From NCBI GenBank assembly GCA_030267965.1, contig BRYA01000034.1, positions 32,473 through 90,349 on the forward strand: a DNA stretch of 57,877 nt, in the 5' to 3' direction. Numbering within the stretch: the stretch's first letter is position 1; every line of letters starts with the position of its first letter. Source of the stretch: Triparma columacea (taxonomy: Eukaryota; Sar; Bolidophyceae; Parmales; Triparmaceae). Shown here piece after piece: positions 1-11,735 of the stretch. Both the position numbers and the translations under genes were made by a program. The notes below the pieces were generated by a model. That model was not told the DNA's origin. It searched no databases and saw only the letters and a program-made list of their open reading frames with translations.

Positions 1-379
1 CCAGGGAAATCTATCAAGGAGGTGAGGAGAATGGACAAGAAGAGAATGAGCATCGCAAGGAGGAGAGAAGTGACGATATTAACGCGATATTCTACGTTCT
101 TGTGACTCGTTATGCCCTCTTCACGACTTGCTTCGCTCGTTACACAATTCTAGCCCACTAACGCAACCCCCTCTGCAACTGGAATTGCTCGTCTCAGAAG
201 TTGGAAGGGAAGAAAGACGACGAACTGCCCTCTGGGTTTCGAGGGAAGCTGAAGGCGAAGCTCCGACGCTTGTTGTCGCTTATCACCCGCACCCCCCCAA
301 AGGAAAAGTCAGAATAATGATCTGTATGAATTTTTGTTGTATGTGTCCCCCAAACTCATTGTTTAGCCCGCGCCGACTC
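1..379. other. left edge and 3' flank of LCB1, no gene assigned
   Basis: No convincing gene is seen here. Near position 21 a short open stretch is followed by GTGAGG, which could be the end of a plus-strand exon running in from the left, but it is too short to support. The rest is probably 3' untranslated or intergenic sequence of the minus-strand gene that ends at 380. Confidence 0.4.
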
Positions 380-2224
380 CTACACAAACATCCTGACCTT
401 CTCCTTGAGAATCCTTCCAGCTCCCTTGACATCCTTCTCAGTCATGACGACGTTGACAGTGATCCTTATGCCGGCCCTCACCCTCTTGTAAAGCAAATGT
501 TTCCCTATGTGGTCCCCAGTGGCCACCACGGCCAGGCCATCCTCCATGCAGGCCTCCTCGATGGCCTTGAGGATGTCCTTCTCCTCTTCGCACTCAATCT
601 CCTTCTTCAGAACGAGGAAGATGACAGGGGAGCGGTCGTCGCTGGTCCTTGTAAGCCCCTTGATGCCGTCAACCTCTTTAAGCATGACCTTCAGGTTCTT
701 TTTTAGGGTATTCATCATGCTCTTTCCCTCCCTCTCCATGATTCCCAGTCCCGCGACCGCCGCCTCGCTCACGAAAGGGCACGCGCTCGCCGAGAACACG
801 TAGCCCGCCCCACTGAGCCTCTGGTGGTCCGTGACCTCTTCGTCCCCTACCGTGACTCCCCCCACACTCCCCAGGGCGTTCTCGAGGGAGATGGTGGTTA
901 TTTCCACGGAACCTGGGAGACCGTAAAGGTCAGTGACGCCCTGTCCTCTATCACCGAGGGTTCCGAAGCTGTGATGAGGGGGGGAGGAGCAGGGGGAGAG
1001 CAAAGTGACGACCGAAAGGGGTTAGTCATAAGACACTGGAGGTGCTGGAGCGAGCCACAAAGGCGTGTCGCATTCCAACTCTTTTCGTGACTCGCTTCGC
1101 TGGCCGAGCGTCGTTTCTCGCTCCTTGCTCCACCTCACCTCAAGCTCTCGTCCACGAGCAGCCTGAACCCAAACTCTCCCTTAAGGTCCACCAACCTCGG
1201 TAGGTCGAGGACGGTCCCGTAGTTCCTGTAGATACCCTCTACGACGATGAAACGCCTTTGCTCGAGGGCATCCCTCCCGAGCTTCTTGTCCTCAGCCTTG
1301 ATCTCCTCTAGGACCCTGCGGAGATCGTCCATATCGTTGTGCTTGAAGTGCCGGACGTTGCTGCGGCTGAGGAGGGCGCCGGTAAGGAGGCCCTCGAAGC
1401 ACCCCTCATCTACCACCAGCAGGTCGCCCCTCTTGGCGAAGGCTGCGACCGTGCTGCTGCTCGTGCTGGCTCCGTCGCTGTACATGATACTCTGCTGTCC
1501 CTGCCCCATGAACTCCGCGAACCTCTCCTCCAGAGTGACGTGCGGCATAATGGTCCCGTAGAACCCCCTCGGCCCGCAACTCCCGCACCCGTAGACCTCG
1601 AGGGCCTCCCTGCTGGCCTCCTTGACCTCCCCCCTAATTGACATTCCTAGGAAGTCAAAGTTGCCGCAGTTGATGGCCTCAATCCCGTCGGAGGTGGTCA
1701 TCGTTCGCCCGGTGTAGCCGGTGAGAACTTTGCCGGACGACACGGTGCGCTCCTCCGAGGCAGACAGGGACGGCGTCAGGGAGACAGGGGTCCAGTCGGC
1801 AATTAGGGCATTCTTTTCTCTGTCTGACAGTTTTGCGTCGAACTGCAGCGAGCGGGGAAAAAGAGTTAGAATTGTCAGCAATGCAAAAATTGGTTGTGGT
1901 GTACGTCGTCTTTCTGTCACCAAGAGTATCCTCCACGCTCACCTTCCCGGGGCGTTTCTTTGTTTGGGTTAAAAAAGCCCAAATAATCATACTCAAAAGA
2001 AATGTCTCCACGACGACGTGTACGGGGTTATCACGCAACTGCGACATCCACCAAGTATGATACTGAGTAAAAACTGAGGACAAAGAAGGGGGCAGTGAAA
2101 GCCCCTCTCCAAGACGTAGACTGTTACATGCTATTGCTACATTCCGACCCCAACTAACGCCCTGCAAGTGCAGCGTCTCTAATGTGCTGGCAAAAGATTT
2201 GACGGTAAACGTGATGAAAGACAT
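380..2224 (-). CDS. LCB1: serine palmitoyltransferase subunit 1 (LCB1), three exons
   Basis: Predicted exons are 2224-1921, 1823-1139 and 968-380; the phases fit and give 525 residues, normal for LCB1. LCB1 is the non-catalytic partner of LCB2 in the ER enzyme that condenses serine with palmitoyl-CoA, the first step of sphingolipid synthesis. The protein has an N-terminal membrane segment (around VVVETFLLSMIIWAFL) and then an aminotransferase class I/II fold with the glycine-rich GCGSCGPRGFYG, the VDEG and LLVDES stretches and ISLENALGSVGG. The last is where the catalytic subunit has its PLP-binding lysine. Here that position is not Lys, as expected for LCB1. The first ATG is uncertain: the frame stays open to 2275, and 2224 is the first clear ATG. 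A 76-bp piece of the second exon is repeated in inverted orientation just upstream of the gene. Confidence 0.87.
1701..1776 (-). repeat. LCB1 exon segment with an inverted copy upstream
   Basis: These 76 bases of the second LCB1 exon (encoding around SASEERTVSSGKVLTG) recur in opposite orientation at 2320-2395. I see one mismatch in 76 positions, a G/T change near the middle. This is the in-frame, presumably original copy. Confidence 0.9.
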
Positions 2225-2319
2225 CGTGGGGAAAGTTTTTAAAGCAATTGACAGAGCAAATTGACAGGAGGCCAAAAGAGGTGAAAAGGGAAAGGACCAA
2301 ACTGTGTAACATCAAAAGA

Positions 2320-2395
2320 ACGCCGTCCCTGTCTGCCTCGGAGGAGCGCACCGTTTCGTCCGGCAAAGTTCTCACCGGCTACACCGGGCGAACGA
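2320..2395 (+). repeat. inverted copy of an LCB1 exon fragment
   Basis: This is the second arm of the inverted duplication, with the sense of the LCB1 fragment on the plus strand. It lies between the LCB1 start and the ATG of the divergent sulfatase gene at 2441, so it occupies their shared promoter or 5' UTR. It is followed by a run of C at about 2404-2418. Confidence 0.9.
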
Positions 2396-2440
2396 AACCA
2401 ACCCCCCCCCCCCCCCCCCACATACAACAAGCCTCCCCCC

Positions 2441-4014
2441 ATGGCTCCCGTCCTACCCCATATCCTTCTCTTGGTAACTGACCAATTCCGTCTCGACGCC
2501 TTCACTCCCTTGGTCACCCCCAATCTGTTCTCCCTCTCCACCTCATCTACCGTCTTCACGTCGGCATATGCCTCCACCCCCACGTGCACCCCTTCTCGCG
2601 CCGGTCTTCTGACGGGGAAATCACCCTGGGCCCACGGGATGCTTGGGTATGCTGATGACATTAGCTGCACAGAGTACCCTACAACCATGCCGCAAGTCCT
2701 GGACGACGCTGGGTACACGACCTATTGTTCGGGGAAGAATCACTTTGGGAGTCTCGGGAACGACACGTTCGTTACACAGGTGAGTTCAGCCTTTCCTTAT
2801 AAAAGTCACTAACTTTAAGCGAGTCACTACCACTAACCCGCCACACTTACCAGGGCTACCAGACTGAACAGATTTACGACGGTTTGGGTGGTGGTATCCC
2901 TGGTGACACCAACACTGACCCGGACGACTACAACATCTGGTTCGGGGAACAGATGCCCGGCGTTGACCCCAAGGCCACGTGTAATATTGGGTGGAACGAC
3001 TGGCGAGCATGCCCCTACTCCTTCGAGGAGTACCTCCACCCCACCTCCTGGACGACCGAGAGGGCCCTCGAGTACATCGACAGCCACGACTTCCAAGCCG
3101 ACCCGATGTTCCTCAAGCTGTCGTACCACCGCCCACACTCCCCCTACGACCCCCCCGCCAGGCTCTTCGACAAGCATCTGAATGGAACCGTCCCAGAGAG
3201 GCTCATAAACGAGACCAGCTGGGACGCGAAGTACTACAAACCCTCAAATTTGATGGACACGTTTGATTGGATGGGAGATCCAGGCAAAGAAGCCGCTCGT
3301 AACACCCGCGCCGGTTACCTCGCTAACGTCGAGTTCGTAGATGAGGGTGTTGGGACCGTCCTGGACAGCCTCAAGGCGAAGGGCGTGATGGACGACTTCC
3401 TTATCATCTGGGCGACGGACCACGGTGACATGAACGGCGACCATTACCTCTGGCGTAAAGGATACCCGTGGGAAGCTAGCTCGCACGTGCCCCTGGTCAT
3501 CAGGACACCTGGGGGGAGCGAAGTTAAGGAGAGCGACGCTATTGTTGAGGTTCGTGACGTCACTGCCACAATATACGACGTTGCCGGAGTTCTTGATTCC
3601 GTCCACGCAGCGGACCCTTTAATGAACGGCCAGAGCGTTCTCCCCATAATGAGAGGTGACGAGGACAAGGTCAGGGACCACCTCGACTTAGAGCACAGCC
3701 AAGTCTACAACGCTACTATTCACTGGAATGCGATCGTTGGGGACGACGAGGAAACGGGGGGGAGGTACAAGTTCATCTTCAACGCCTTTGAGGGTACTGA
3801 GCAGCTGTTCGACTTGAGGGAGGACCCGGGCGAGGCCGTGGACCTGGTCCTGTGGGGCGGAGAGGACGTGCAGGATGGGGTGTTGAAGAGGTTCAGGCAG
3901 ATTATGGTGAAGCAGTTCGAAGATGAGGGTAGGGGGGACGACTGGGTGAAGGACGGAGAGCTAATGGTGAGGAAGGGGAACGTCGTCTTTGGAGCCAATT
4001 ACCCATGCGCATAG
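2441..4014 (+). CDS. sulfatase (formylglycine-dependent), two exons
   Basis: Exons 2441-2779 and 2854-4014 join in phase (GTGAGT donor, TTACCAG acceptor) to give 499 residues. The N-terminus HILLLVTDQFRLDAF is the usual start of sulfatases, with the metal-binding Asp. CTPSR at residues 49-53 fits the C-x-P-S-R signature in which Cys is converted to formylglycine, followed by GLLTGK. SYHRPHSPYDPP and ATDHGDMNGDH supply further metal and active-site residues. The family hydrolyses sulfate esters (arylsulfatase and choline-sulfatase type); the substrate cannot be read from sequence. No clear signal peptide is seen, so a cytosolic location is possible. It is transcribed divergently from LCB1. Confidence 0.9.
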
Positions 4015-4304
4015 AGATTACATAAATACCATACGAAATTTGTCATGAAACGTTTTGTCCAACTAGGACCCCTCCCACTTTGATCCTGAGAGGGCAGAAC
4101 CAGGGGACAAAAACTTGAGACCTTTTTGGCCACCCCCCAACCCCCTTCCTCGACTCCCGTTCAGAATACTGCCCCTTCACATCCAATTTGAATGCCATAA
4201 AGACGACCTGGAAGTAAGATAAGCTTCTTCCGTCTTAAATTAGCCGCATTTCCAGCTCATTTCCAGCTCATCTCTTTTGAGCTCGAAAATTGAAGGGTTT
4301 TAAA

Positions 4305-5994
4305 ATGTCCTCCATACCATGTCGCTTCCACATTTTATCTTCTTCATCGATACTCATCCCAACATCATCAACAGCAATAACGCCAATAGTGCTGTCATCA
4401 CCTCCAAACTATTATACAGCTCTCTCGCCATCACTCCCTCCAACACCGGTTCCACCAACATCCACCAAAAACGCACTGAGCAATGACCACAAACACGTTA
4501 CAGAAGCTGTGGAGCAACACAACACATACGCACCGCTAGTTACCGCGCTGGGCTCTTTTGGTGAGAGAGAACCTTCACCCCAATCACCAAGGTGATAATC
4601 ATAATAATACTCCTTTCCCCACTAACACAACCCTTCGCTCTTCTCACGCAGCGGACAAGTCAAAATGGTCCGAAACCTTCATCAAATGCATCGCACCTCC
4701 ACCTCCACCACGCAACTCCTCAGACCTGGACTCCCCCCCCCCTGCCCCCACACCTGCCACGCTCCGAATGGTGAACCTTCCCCCGTACGTAGAGGAAATT
4801 GACGGCTGCCGGGTGCAGACCTCCGTATGTGGTAACGTTAAAATCACCTCCGTCTTATTGGCAAACAACCAAGCCAACTCCTCCTCTACCAACTACGCAA
4901 TGGTAGACATCAAGCACCCGGCGCTTGGGTTCTCTTCTGCGTCCATCCTACCCTACAACCCTTTGGAGTCTAGCTCCTCCCTACCATCTCCTTCATCAAA
5001 CGACGAGGGAGATGTATACAACGCTACATCTTTCCCTTCGCCCTCCGTCTCTCCCACCCCATCCACCACCCCTCACAGGCTCGCCCCCCTCTGCCACTTC
5101 AACCGCAGCTCCCTTATAACCACTGGCTACCCGATAGAGGACCGCGTCCTCCTCACGTCAATCAGGCACCCAGACCACGGGGAGCTCGTCCTGTGGGTGG
5201 CCGGGGAAGGCGGAATGGAGGGCGTGTGGTGGACTGGGGACGGGGAGAAGTCGGGGCTCCCCGACCTGAGGGTCGCGGTCCCTACCAGGGATATGAATTA
5301 CGTGTGCTTCTCCGAAATTATTAAAAAGGAGGAGGGCGACGGCGATGAGACGCAGGGCGTCGACGCGGTCCTGCCGGTTGAGACGGGGGGCGTCAAGGGA
5401 GAGGGGGATAGGTTCGTCTGGGCTAGGAACGAGATCGGGGGCTACAAGGCACATATCTTGAACACTCACTTCGTGGACATGGTGGGGGGGGGCAAGGAGG
5501 AAGAGCTGCAGGGTGGGGAGGGGAACGACTCATCGCCTGGCGACGACGGGGAGGAAGTCACGCAGGTTAACTCGGTAGGGAGGTTCACCCGGCTAAAGGG
5601 CGGACAGGTTACGGCGATTTTCAACGATCGCACCGTTATATCGTTAACTGCGGACGGCCAGAGGGTGTGGTGCTGCCTCCCCACAGGCAGGGAAGTCAGC
5701 ATCACGCTGGAGGGAGTTGACGGGAAGGCTGCGGAGGCGGATAGGAGGGCCATCGGAAAGTACGTTTACAAGGTCAGGGAGTTTAAGATCTGGTGCGAGC
5801 TAGACGAGGAGGGGAGGAGGGAGTATGGAGAAAGGGTCAAATGGAAAGAGCAGAGGATCTGGAACGAAGTCAAGAGCATCGAGGTTTGGAAAGGTCCAAG
5901 TGAGGCGGAGAAGGAAGGGGGAGAGAAGGACATTGGGGACGTTGAGAAGGAGCTTCGGAAGCTCGAAGCATTCCTCGGGAAGGCACCCAACTAA
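4305..5994 (+). CDS. C5orf34-like protein, two exons
   Basis: Exons 4305-4560 and 4652-5994 join in phase 1 (GTGAGA donor, CTAAC branch-like element, CACGCAG acceptor) and give 532 residues. The C-terminal third has GRFTRLKGGQVTAIFNDRT and later LTADGQRVWCCLPTG. These resemble the conserved C-terminal domain of the animal and protist C5orf34 family (DUF4520-type), whose function is unknown. The middle has a Ser/Pro-rich linker and a WVAGEGGMEGVWW stretch. The first exon is low-complexity Ser/Thr/Pro, so the true start could be further downstream. The family call is from memory of motif shape only. Confidence 0.6.
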
Positions 5995-6052
5995 CTAAAG
6001 CAACGCAGAATGTTCAAGAACAAAACTACTTGCACCTCGCGGGCGCAAAAAT

Positions 6053-8585
6053 TTACCTTCTCCTCAAAAGGCGTTCCACCCACCCCTTCCCCCACCCAAC
6101 GACCCTCTGTCTCCCCCTTCTGAACCTCCCCTCTTTCTCCACGACCGTAGCATTAATCCCCCCCTCCACCCCCCCACCCCCATCTCCACCCATGGTATCG
6201 TCCTCCTTGATCTTCTCCCCCCCCTTCCTATTCTGTATCCTAGCCAGTCTCATCTTCTCCATCTGTTCCTCCCTCTCCACCCCGTTAGCCTCCATGATGG
6301 CAACGTACCCGTCGTACGTCTTCTCGTCGATCTTCTCGAACTCCTCAACGCTCATTCCCTTACCCCCTACCTTGTCCCTGCCCATCAACACTTCCACCTC
6401 GTAGGGGGTTGAGTAGGGGGGGATGTAGACTTCATCCCCGTCGACACCGACCCCGTAAATTTCAAAGTCGAACTCCTTCTTCTCCGAGACCTCGGCGTTG
6501 AAGACAGTGTCGGTAACAGAGTCCTTGTTGGCCTTTATTTGGGCGTAAACATCCTCCAAATCTCCCCCCCCCACCTCCACCTCCTCTTCAACCTCCGCTT
6601 CAACCTCCGCTTCCCCGCCCATCTTAATCTCTGATTCCTCCATCTCAAACATCCCTTCTTTAACCCCGTCCACCTCATCCAGCCCTTCAAACCCCTTAGC
6701 ATCCTCCACCCCTTCCCTCGCCGCTCTCTCCATCGCTTCCATCCCCGCCTCCATCCCTCCCCCCCCCAGGAAATCCCTATCACTCCTCCTCTCCTCCCTG
6801 GCCTCCTTAGCCCCCTCGTATACACCTAGCTCCTTCCCTACGCTGCTGGCAATACCCTTGGAAGACCTGTAGTAAACCGGGTGCATCTCTGACATGTATC
6901 TGTTTGCGATCTGCATTTTACGTCCCTGTTTGGGGTCGAGGAATCTATCCCACCTGAATGCTTCGAAGGCGTACTCCAGTCCCTCAGGGTTAGGTAGGCC
7001 GCTTAACTTTAAGGCGAGGAGTTTACCGAGGAGGGGACTTAGTAGGACACCGTTCCTCCAGTACCCCCCAGCGACCCATACGTTCTCCCACTCCGTACCC
7101 CCGAATACAGGGGCCTTATCAGGGGTCGTGGGTCTTAGTCCTGCCCAAGTTTCAACGATCTTAAGGTCCTTGATAGCCGGTAGTAGTCTAACCGCCGCGT
7201 TGAAGCAGTGCATCATCCCCCCCACCGTTACGTCGCCGTCGTATACACCAGGCTCAACTGTTGCGCCTACGACGATACGACCGTCGGACTTGGGGACGAT
7301 GTAGGTGTCAGCGGCAAAGAGAACGCGATCGAGGAAACCTTTGGGGGCGGACACGGCGAAACTCTGACCCTTGTGAGGCTGGATCGGGATGGGGAGGAGC
7401 TAAGGGGGGGGAGGGTTGGAAGGGTATGGGTTGAGAATAATGGGTTCGGGGGGTGGGGGGGTGGGGGGGGGTATCAAAACGCTTACAAACGCCCAAACCC
7501 TTTTCGTTGTGTTCCTCTCCCCCTAATCTTACCTCTCTGATCCACGCCCCGCTCGCTACCACCACGTCCTTCCCCTTATAGACTTGTCCGTTCCCCAGCT
7601 TGCACGTCTTGTCTGTCCCAGATAGTGCAGTTACGTCACCCTTAACAAGCTCAACACCAAGGTCTACACAGGACTTTCTTAAACCCTCGAGTACAAGTCT
7701 TGCGTCGACTGATTTATCGTCCTTAAACCAGTACCCCCCCGTAACTGATGGACTTAAAGATGGCTCGAGTTCGAGGAGCTGGTCAGGCTCCATCCATACC
7801 CCGCCTTTTGGAGGTGCAAAGTTACCGACGGAATCACCGGGGAAGGAGGGGGCTATGAAACCACCGGTACTACGGAAATCACAAGGGTGACCGTGGGACT
7901 CGAGTGACTCGATGAAGGTAGGGTAGTAGGATAAAGAGGAGGTGCAAACGTCGAGGTATGGACCAGGTTGAAGACGCTCGGAGTTTGGAGCTGAGAGGAT
8001 AGGAGGGAGGAGGAGGGGGGGAGGGGGGAGAGAGGAAGAAAAACGGAGGTCAGCGTGGGGTTTGCGTGTTGTGAAAACGTGAGGGGGGGGGGAAATTAGG
8101 CCCCAAAAACCTCAAAGTCAAAAACAACACTCACCTAGCATACCAGCAGCTGCATTACTAGCGATAGAATCCTCCGTGTCTCTAGTTATTAACGTACACG
8201 ACCTGTGGCCAAGCTTCGCTAGGTGGTACGCTATAGAATAACCCGACAGTCCACCTCCTGAAGGTTTGTGTGTGGGGGAGGGAGGGGGAGGGAGGGGTTA
8301 GAGTGGTTTTGTGTACGTTTTAAGTGAAGGAGGGGGACTCCGAAGACCCAAGCGTCCCGACGAGCAGTCAAGACGACGCGTCCGCCAGCGTTTCCGTGTC
8401 CGAGGCACCGCCCAGCACGATATTAGCAACCCACTTCATCGTGTCGACTCACCCACAATGATCACATCTCTTGGTATTGCATCTAAACGCGTTGATATTG
8501 AATGTCGACTTGGAGGTTGAGGGATTTTGAAGGGTGCACCGTAAGAGACGAGGCTAAATATCAACGTGATCAGGAGGAGGACCAT
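6053..8585 (-). CDS. FAD-dependent glycine oxidase (ThiO-like), plastid candidate, four exons
   Basis: Exons 8585-8453, 8257-8135, 7990-7533 and 7378-6053 are in phase and give 679 residues. The dinucleotide-binding motif DVIIVGGGLSGYS spans the first intron. TGGF, PHKGQSF, GRIVVGATVEPG and TWAGLRPTTPDKAPVFG follow, the usual order in DAO-family glycine oxidases such as ThiO, which supplies dehydroglycine for the thiazole of thiamine. The N-terminus is a hydrophobic signal peptide followed by APF, compatible with bipartite plastid targeting, though weaker than the other examples in this window. An acidic C-terminal extension of roughly 250 residues, rich in Glu, Ala and Gly, goes well beyond the oxidase fold. 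Substrate is inferred from family. Confidence 0.82.
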
Positions 8586-8817
8586 ATCTAGATTTTGCCT
8601 ATTTTTTGCACTTTGTTCGAACTTTGGGTCAAAAGTCTAAAGTCAAAGGCAGAGGTCTGGTGTCTTCCTCCACCCTTCGCGTTGCGCCCTGATACATGTA
8701 GACAACGATTAAAAAAAATATAACCTTCACCCCCTTTTTCCTGCCTAAAAAATGCAAGCTCTCTTTGTTTCCCCCCTCTCCCCCTTTCCCCCCTTTCCCT
8801 CCCTCTAAACTTGTTGT

Positions 8818-10033
8818 TCACGTCCTCTCCTTAACGCTCAAGAATTCATCATCCCATCCCACAACAATATCATCCACCCCCCCCATTTCCCTGATCCCTC
8901 TGTTAAGTTTAAGTTCCAATATTTCCTCCACCGTCATCCCCAGTTCTTCTCCAATATCGTTCAATCCCTTAGCTTCAGCCTGTCTAACGATCGCCACTCC
9001 CTTAGCCGTAGCTCTCTGCATAGTAATATCAGCCTCAGCTTCAGCTTCCCCCACGATAACCCTAGCGTCAGCTTCTGCTTGTTTAGTGATAATATCCGTC
9101 CTACTTTCAATGATAGTAACGTTCCTCTGCATAAGCACGGTCGCTGCGTTCTGCTGCGTAACAACCTTCGTCGTTATCGCCTCCTCAAACCGAGGGGGTA
9201 TCGTAACCTGCCCCACATGCACTGACTGAACGTCAACGCCTTCTGGTTGGAGGTATGATTCGATCATTATTTTAATGGCTTGAGTAACGATTGAACGCTC
9301 CTCGAAGAACTGTGAGGTGTCGTAGTTCTTGGTGGTTTGCTTCATGGCCATCTTTATCTTCTGGTCCCATACTACCTTGTAATCGAACCTGTACTTGTCG
9401 AATATAAGTGGTATTTCCTCAGAGCGTATGCTCACTTGAACGAATATCTCCAACGTTATCTCCTGCTTGTCCTTCGTCCAGCAGTTTAGGGAGGAGCCCT
9501 TGTTGCCTGAGAACTCGAAGAGGACGAGGTTGGTGGGGTACTTGAAGAAGTAACAACCGGGACAGACGGCGTGACGACCGGAACTGTAGACAGAGTCACG
9601 GTTTAACTTCTTCGTGTTGGGGTTGTAGTACAAACCAGCCTCGGTGGGCTCAATCACGCTGTAGGAGGTGGGGGGGGGGGGGGGGGAGGGGTTTTTGTGT
9701 GTGAGTGTGTGTGTGTGTGTTGGGGGGGGAGGGGTGTAGTGTTTGGTTTGTCTGTCAACAATGAGTTCCAAGGTTCTACATATTTGGGGGTAGCTTTCTC
9801 CCTTCGCGCTTAATTCACACCCAAGAACGACCATCCCCAACACCCTCTAACATTTTCAAACTTCACTTCAAACCTCAAACCTCATCACCCCTCCCCACCC
9901 CCCCGTGTGAAACGAACCTGAAGCTAACAGCAAGTAGTGTACATGTAGTTACGAGTAGTGCTAGGAATACAAGCGCCTTGCATATTCTCGCAGACTCATC
10001 GGGACTCGGTTGACTCGGTCCAGTGTTGGCCAT
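8818..10033 (-). CDS. SPFH/band-7 domain membrane protein, two exons
   Basis: Exons 10033-9918 and 9658-8818 join to read SFSVIEPTEAGLYYN, the typical N-terminal edge of an SPFH domain, and give 318 residues. A transmembrane segment lies near residues 18-38. After it come the band-7 core and a long Ala/Glu-rich helix (EAEADITMQRATAKG) typical of stomatin, prohibitin and flotillin-like proteins, which oligomerise on membranes and organise lipid microdomains. The intron is unusually long for this window (about 260 bp) and contains a G-run and a GT repeat. An alternative reading stays open through most of that intron, but it breaks the conserved junction, so I prefer the spliced form. Confidence 0.82.
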
Positions 10034-10409
10034 CTGTTAAAGGGGTAGAACTTTGAGGGGGAGAGAATCGGTTATGAATAGGGGGGTTTGGGGGCGAATT
10101 TTAAGGGAGGGGGAAAGGAAGGGAAGGAAGATGAGAGGGAAGAGGGGAAGGGGAGGAGGAGAGAGAAGGGGGGGGTATGCGTAGGAGCGGTATGTAGGGT
10201 TGTAGTGTGTGTGTGTGGGTTTGAGTAGAGGAGTTGTGGTTTTTGGAATTGGGATGTCCGGAAGGATGGGATCGGAATGGGGAGAGGAGATTCCAATCTC
10301 AATTGTTTGCTATTTTCTTTGAATCGTCATATTATATTGCATAGTTTGTATACGAGCATTTTTTAGGAGTGTTAAGGAGTTTGGAGGAGTTTGAAGGTGT
10401 GTAGCCGCG

Positions 10410-10417
10410 TATAAAAG
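10410..10417 (+). promoter_or_regulatory. candidate TATA box
   Basis: TATAAAAG lies about 57 bases upstream of the ATG at 10474, on the same strand, with a short pyrimidine-rich stretch between. The position is right for a core promoter element. No experimental evidence. Confidence 0.45.
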
Positions 10418-10473
10418 GAAATAGAAAGGGCTCTCTTTCTTCGAGTCCCCTCCCCTCCCTCTTTATTCAACAA

Positions 10474-11624
10474 ATGAGGCTGCAAATGAGGTTAATTTGC
10501 ATACTTGGGCTATGTATGGGGTTACAGTTAACAGCAGGTACAACAACATCAACATCAACAAGCGCAATACAATCAAATATGTGGTCAGAGGATGGTATAG
10601 AGGAACAGGTGAGGACAAGAGGGCACAAGAGGGAGAGAGACAAGAGGAGGTGGTGGTTGAGGCGGCGGCGGCGGTTGAGGTAGTGGTGGTGGTGGTGGTG
10701 GAAGTCGCAGCAGGGGTCGCCGAGGGGGTCGCAGCGTTCATCTCAGGCGTTGGAGGCTCAGCAAGCGTGCAAGCGTCATCAGGAGGGATGAGGATAGTGT
10801 CAAGGTGGTAGCTGCGACGAGGAAGGACGGGGAGTGGTTAGTTTTGGTTAGCGAGAAGGGTTACTACTTTACTGACACCAACACCACCAACACACTGACA
10901 CCAATACCACAACCCCAACACCAACACAATCTCCAACACTCATCAGGTAAAATTCGCCACAATCTCCGCATCCACCCCCTACCTCTCCCCCACCTCCTCT
11001 TCCCCCCCCGGTTTCGGTGTCTACAACAACGGCACGCACACCTGTATAACCTACCACCCCTACACTTCCTCCCTCCACTTCACAGTCCTCCCTGCTCCCG
11101 AGAATGTAGCGGGTGGGGGTGGGGGGATATACGTTATATATGGGAGGAGTCAAGGACTTTTAAAGGACCTTCTTGTACAGTGCATGGAGGGAGGAGTAAG
11201 GTAAGAAGAAAGCCCCTCCCCTTTATATTTTTGTCGTTGTAATCTTACCCCCCCCCCCACCCTCCAACAATCCCCTAGTGTGGACGGTCTCTTTGTAGTA
11301 ACACCACTCCAACGTTTATCATCAGTAATATCCACCGTCCCAGGTAACGTCCCCGGATCCTCAGGTGGCGGTCGTGTCGTTGACGGCGGTGTTATACTAG
11401 CGGGTAGGGAAGGGATTTGGAACATGGGGGTTGGAGGAGAGATTGAAAAAAGAAGGGGGAGAATGGGAAAATGGGAAGGGTGGAGAATTGGGAAGGAGGG
11501 GACGATGGGAGGAATCATTGGAGGGAAATGGGGAATCTGGGAGGAAGTGGGAAAGGAAATTGGTATGATTAATAATGAAGAAGAAGGAAACGAAGAGAGA
11601 GAGGGAGGGAAGGGAGAAATATGA
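10474..11624 (+). CDS. secreted or membrane protein of unknown function, multi-exon
   Basis: The first exon (10474-10608) starts with a clear signal peptide, MRLICILGLCMGLQLTAG, and ends at a GTGAGG donor. A convincing downstream exon, 10947-11200, contains PGFGVYNNGTHTCITYHPY and ends at GTAAGA. The last exon, 11279-11624, contains DGLFVVTPLQRLSSVISTV. A middle exon in about 10760-10860 (SVKVVAATRKDGEWLVLVSE) is likely, but its borders cannot be fixed. I do not recognise a family. The C-terminus is rich in Gly, Lys and Glu and may partly be 3' UTR read-through. Confidence 0.5.
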
Positions 11625-11735
11625 AAGGGGGGATTTAAAAAAGCTAATTTTCACCTACAACGTAAAAAAAGAAATTACGAAGCAGACGCCCTGCTGTTTC
11701 AAACTTACTGTACAAAAAAAACTTCGTCTCAAAAG

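Noticed and set aside
9661..9843. Reading the SPFH gene through its first intron
   Set aside because: It would insert a low-complexity His/Thr/Pro stretch in front of VIEPTEAGLYYN. The spliced form restores the usual family junction and places a membrane helix just before it.
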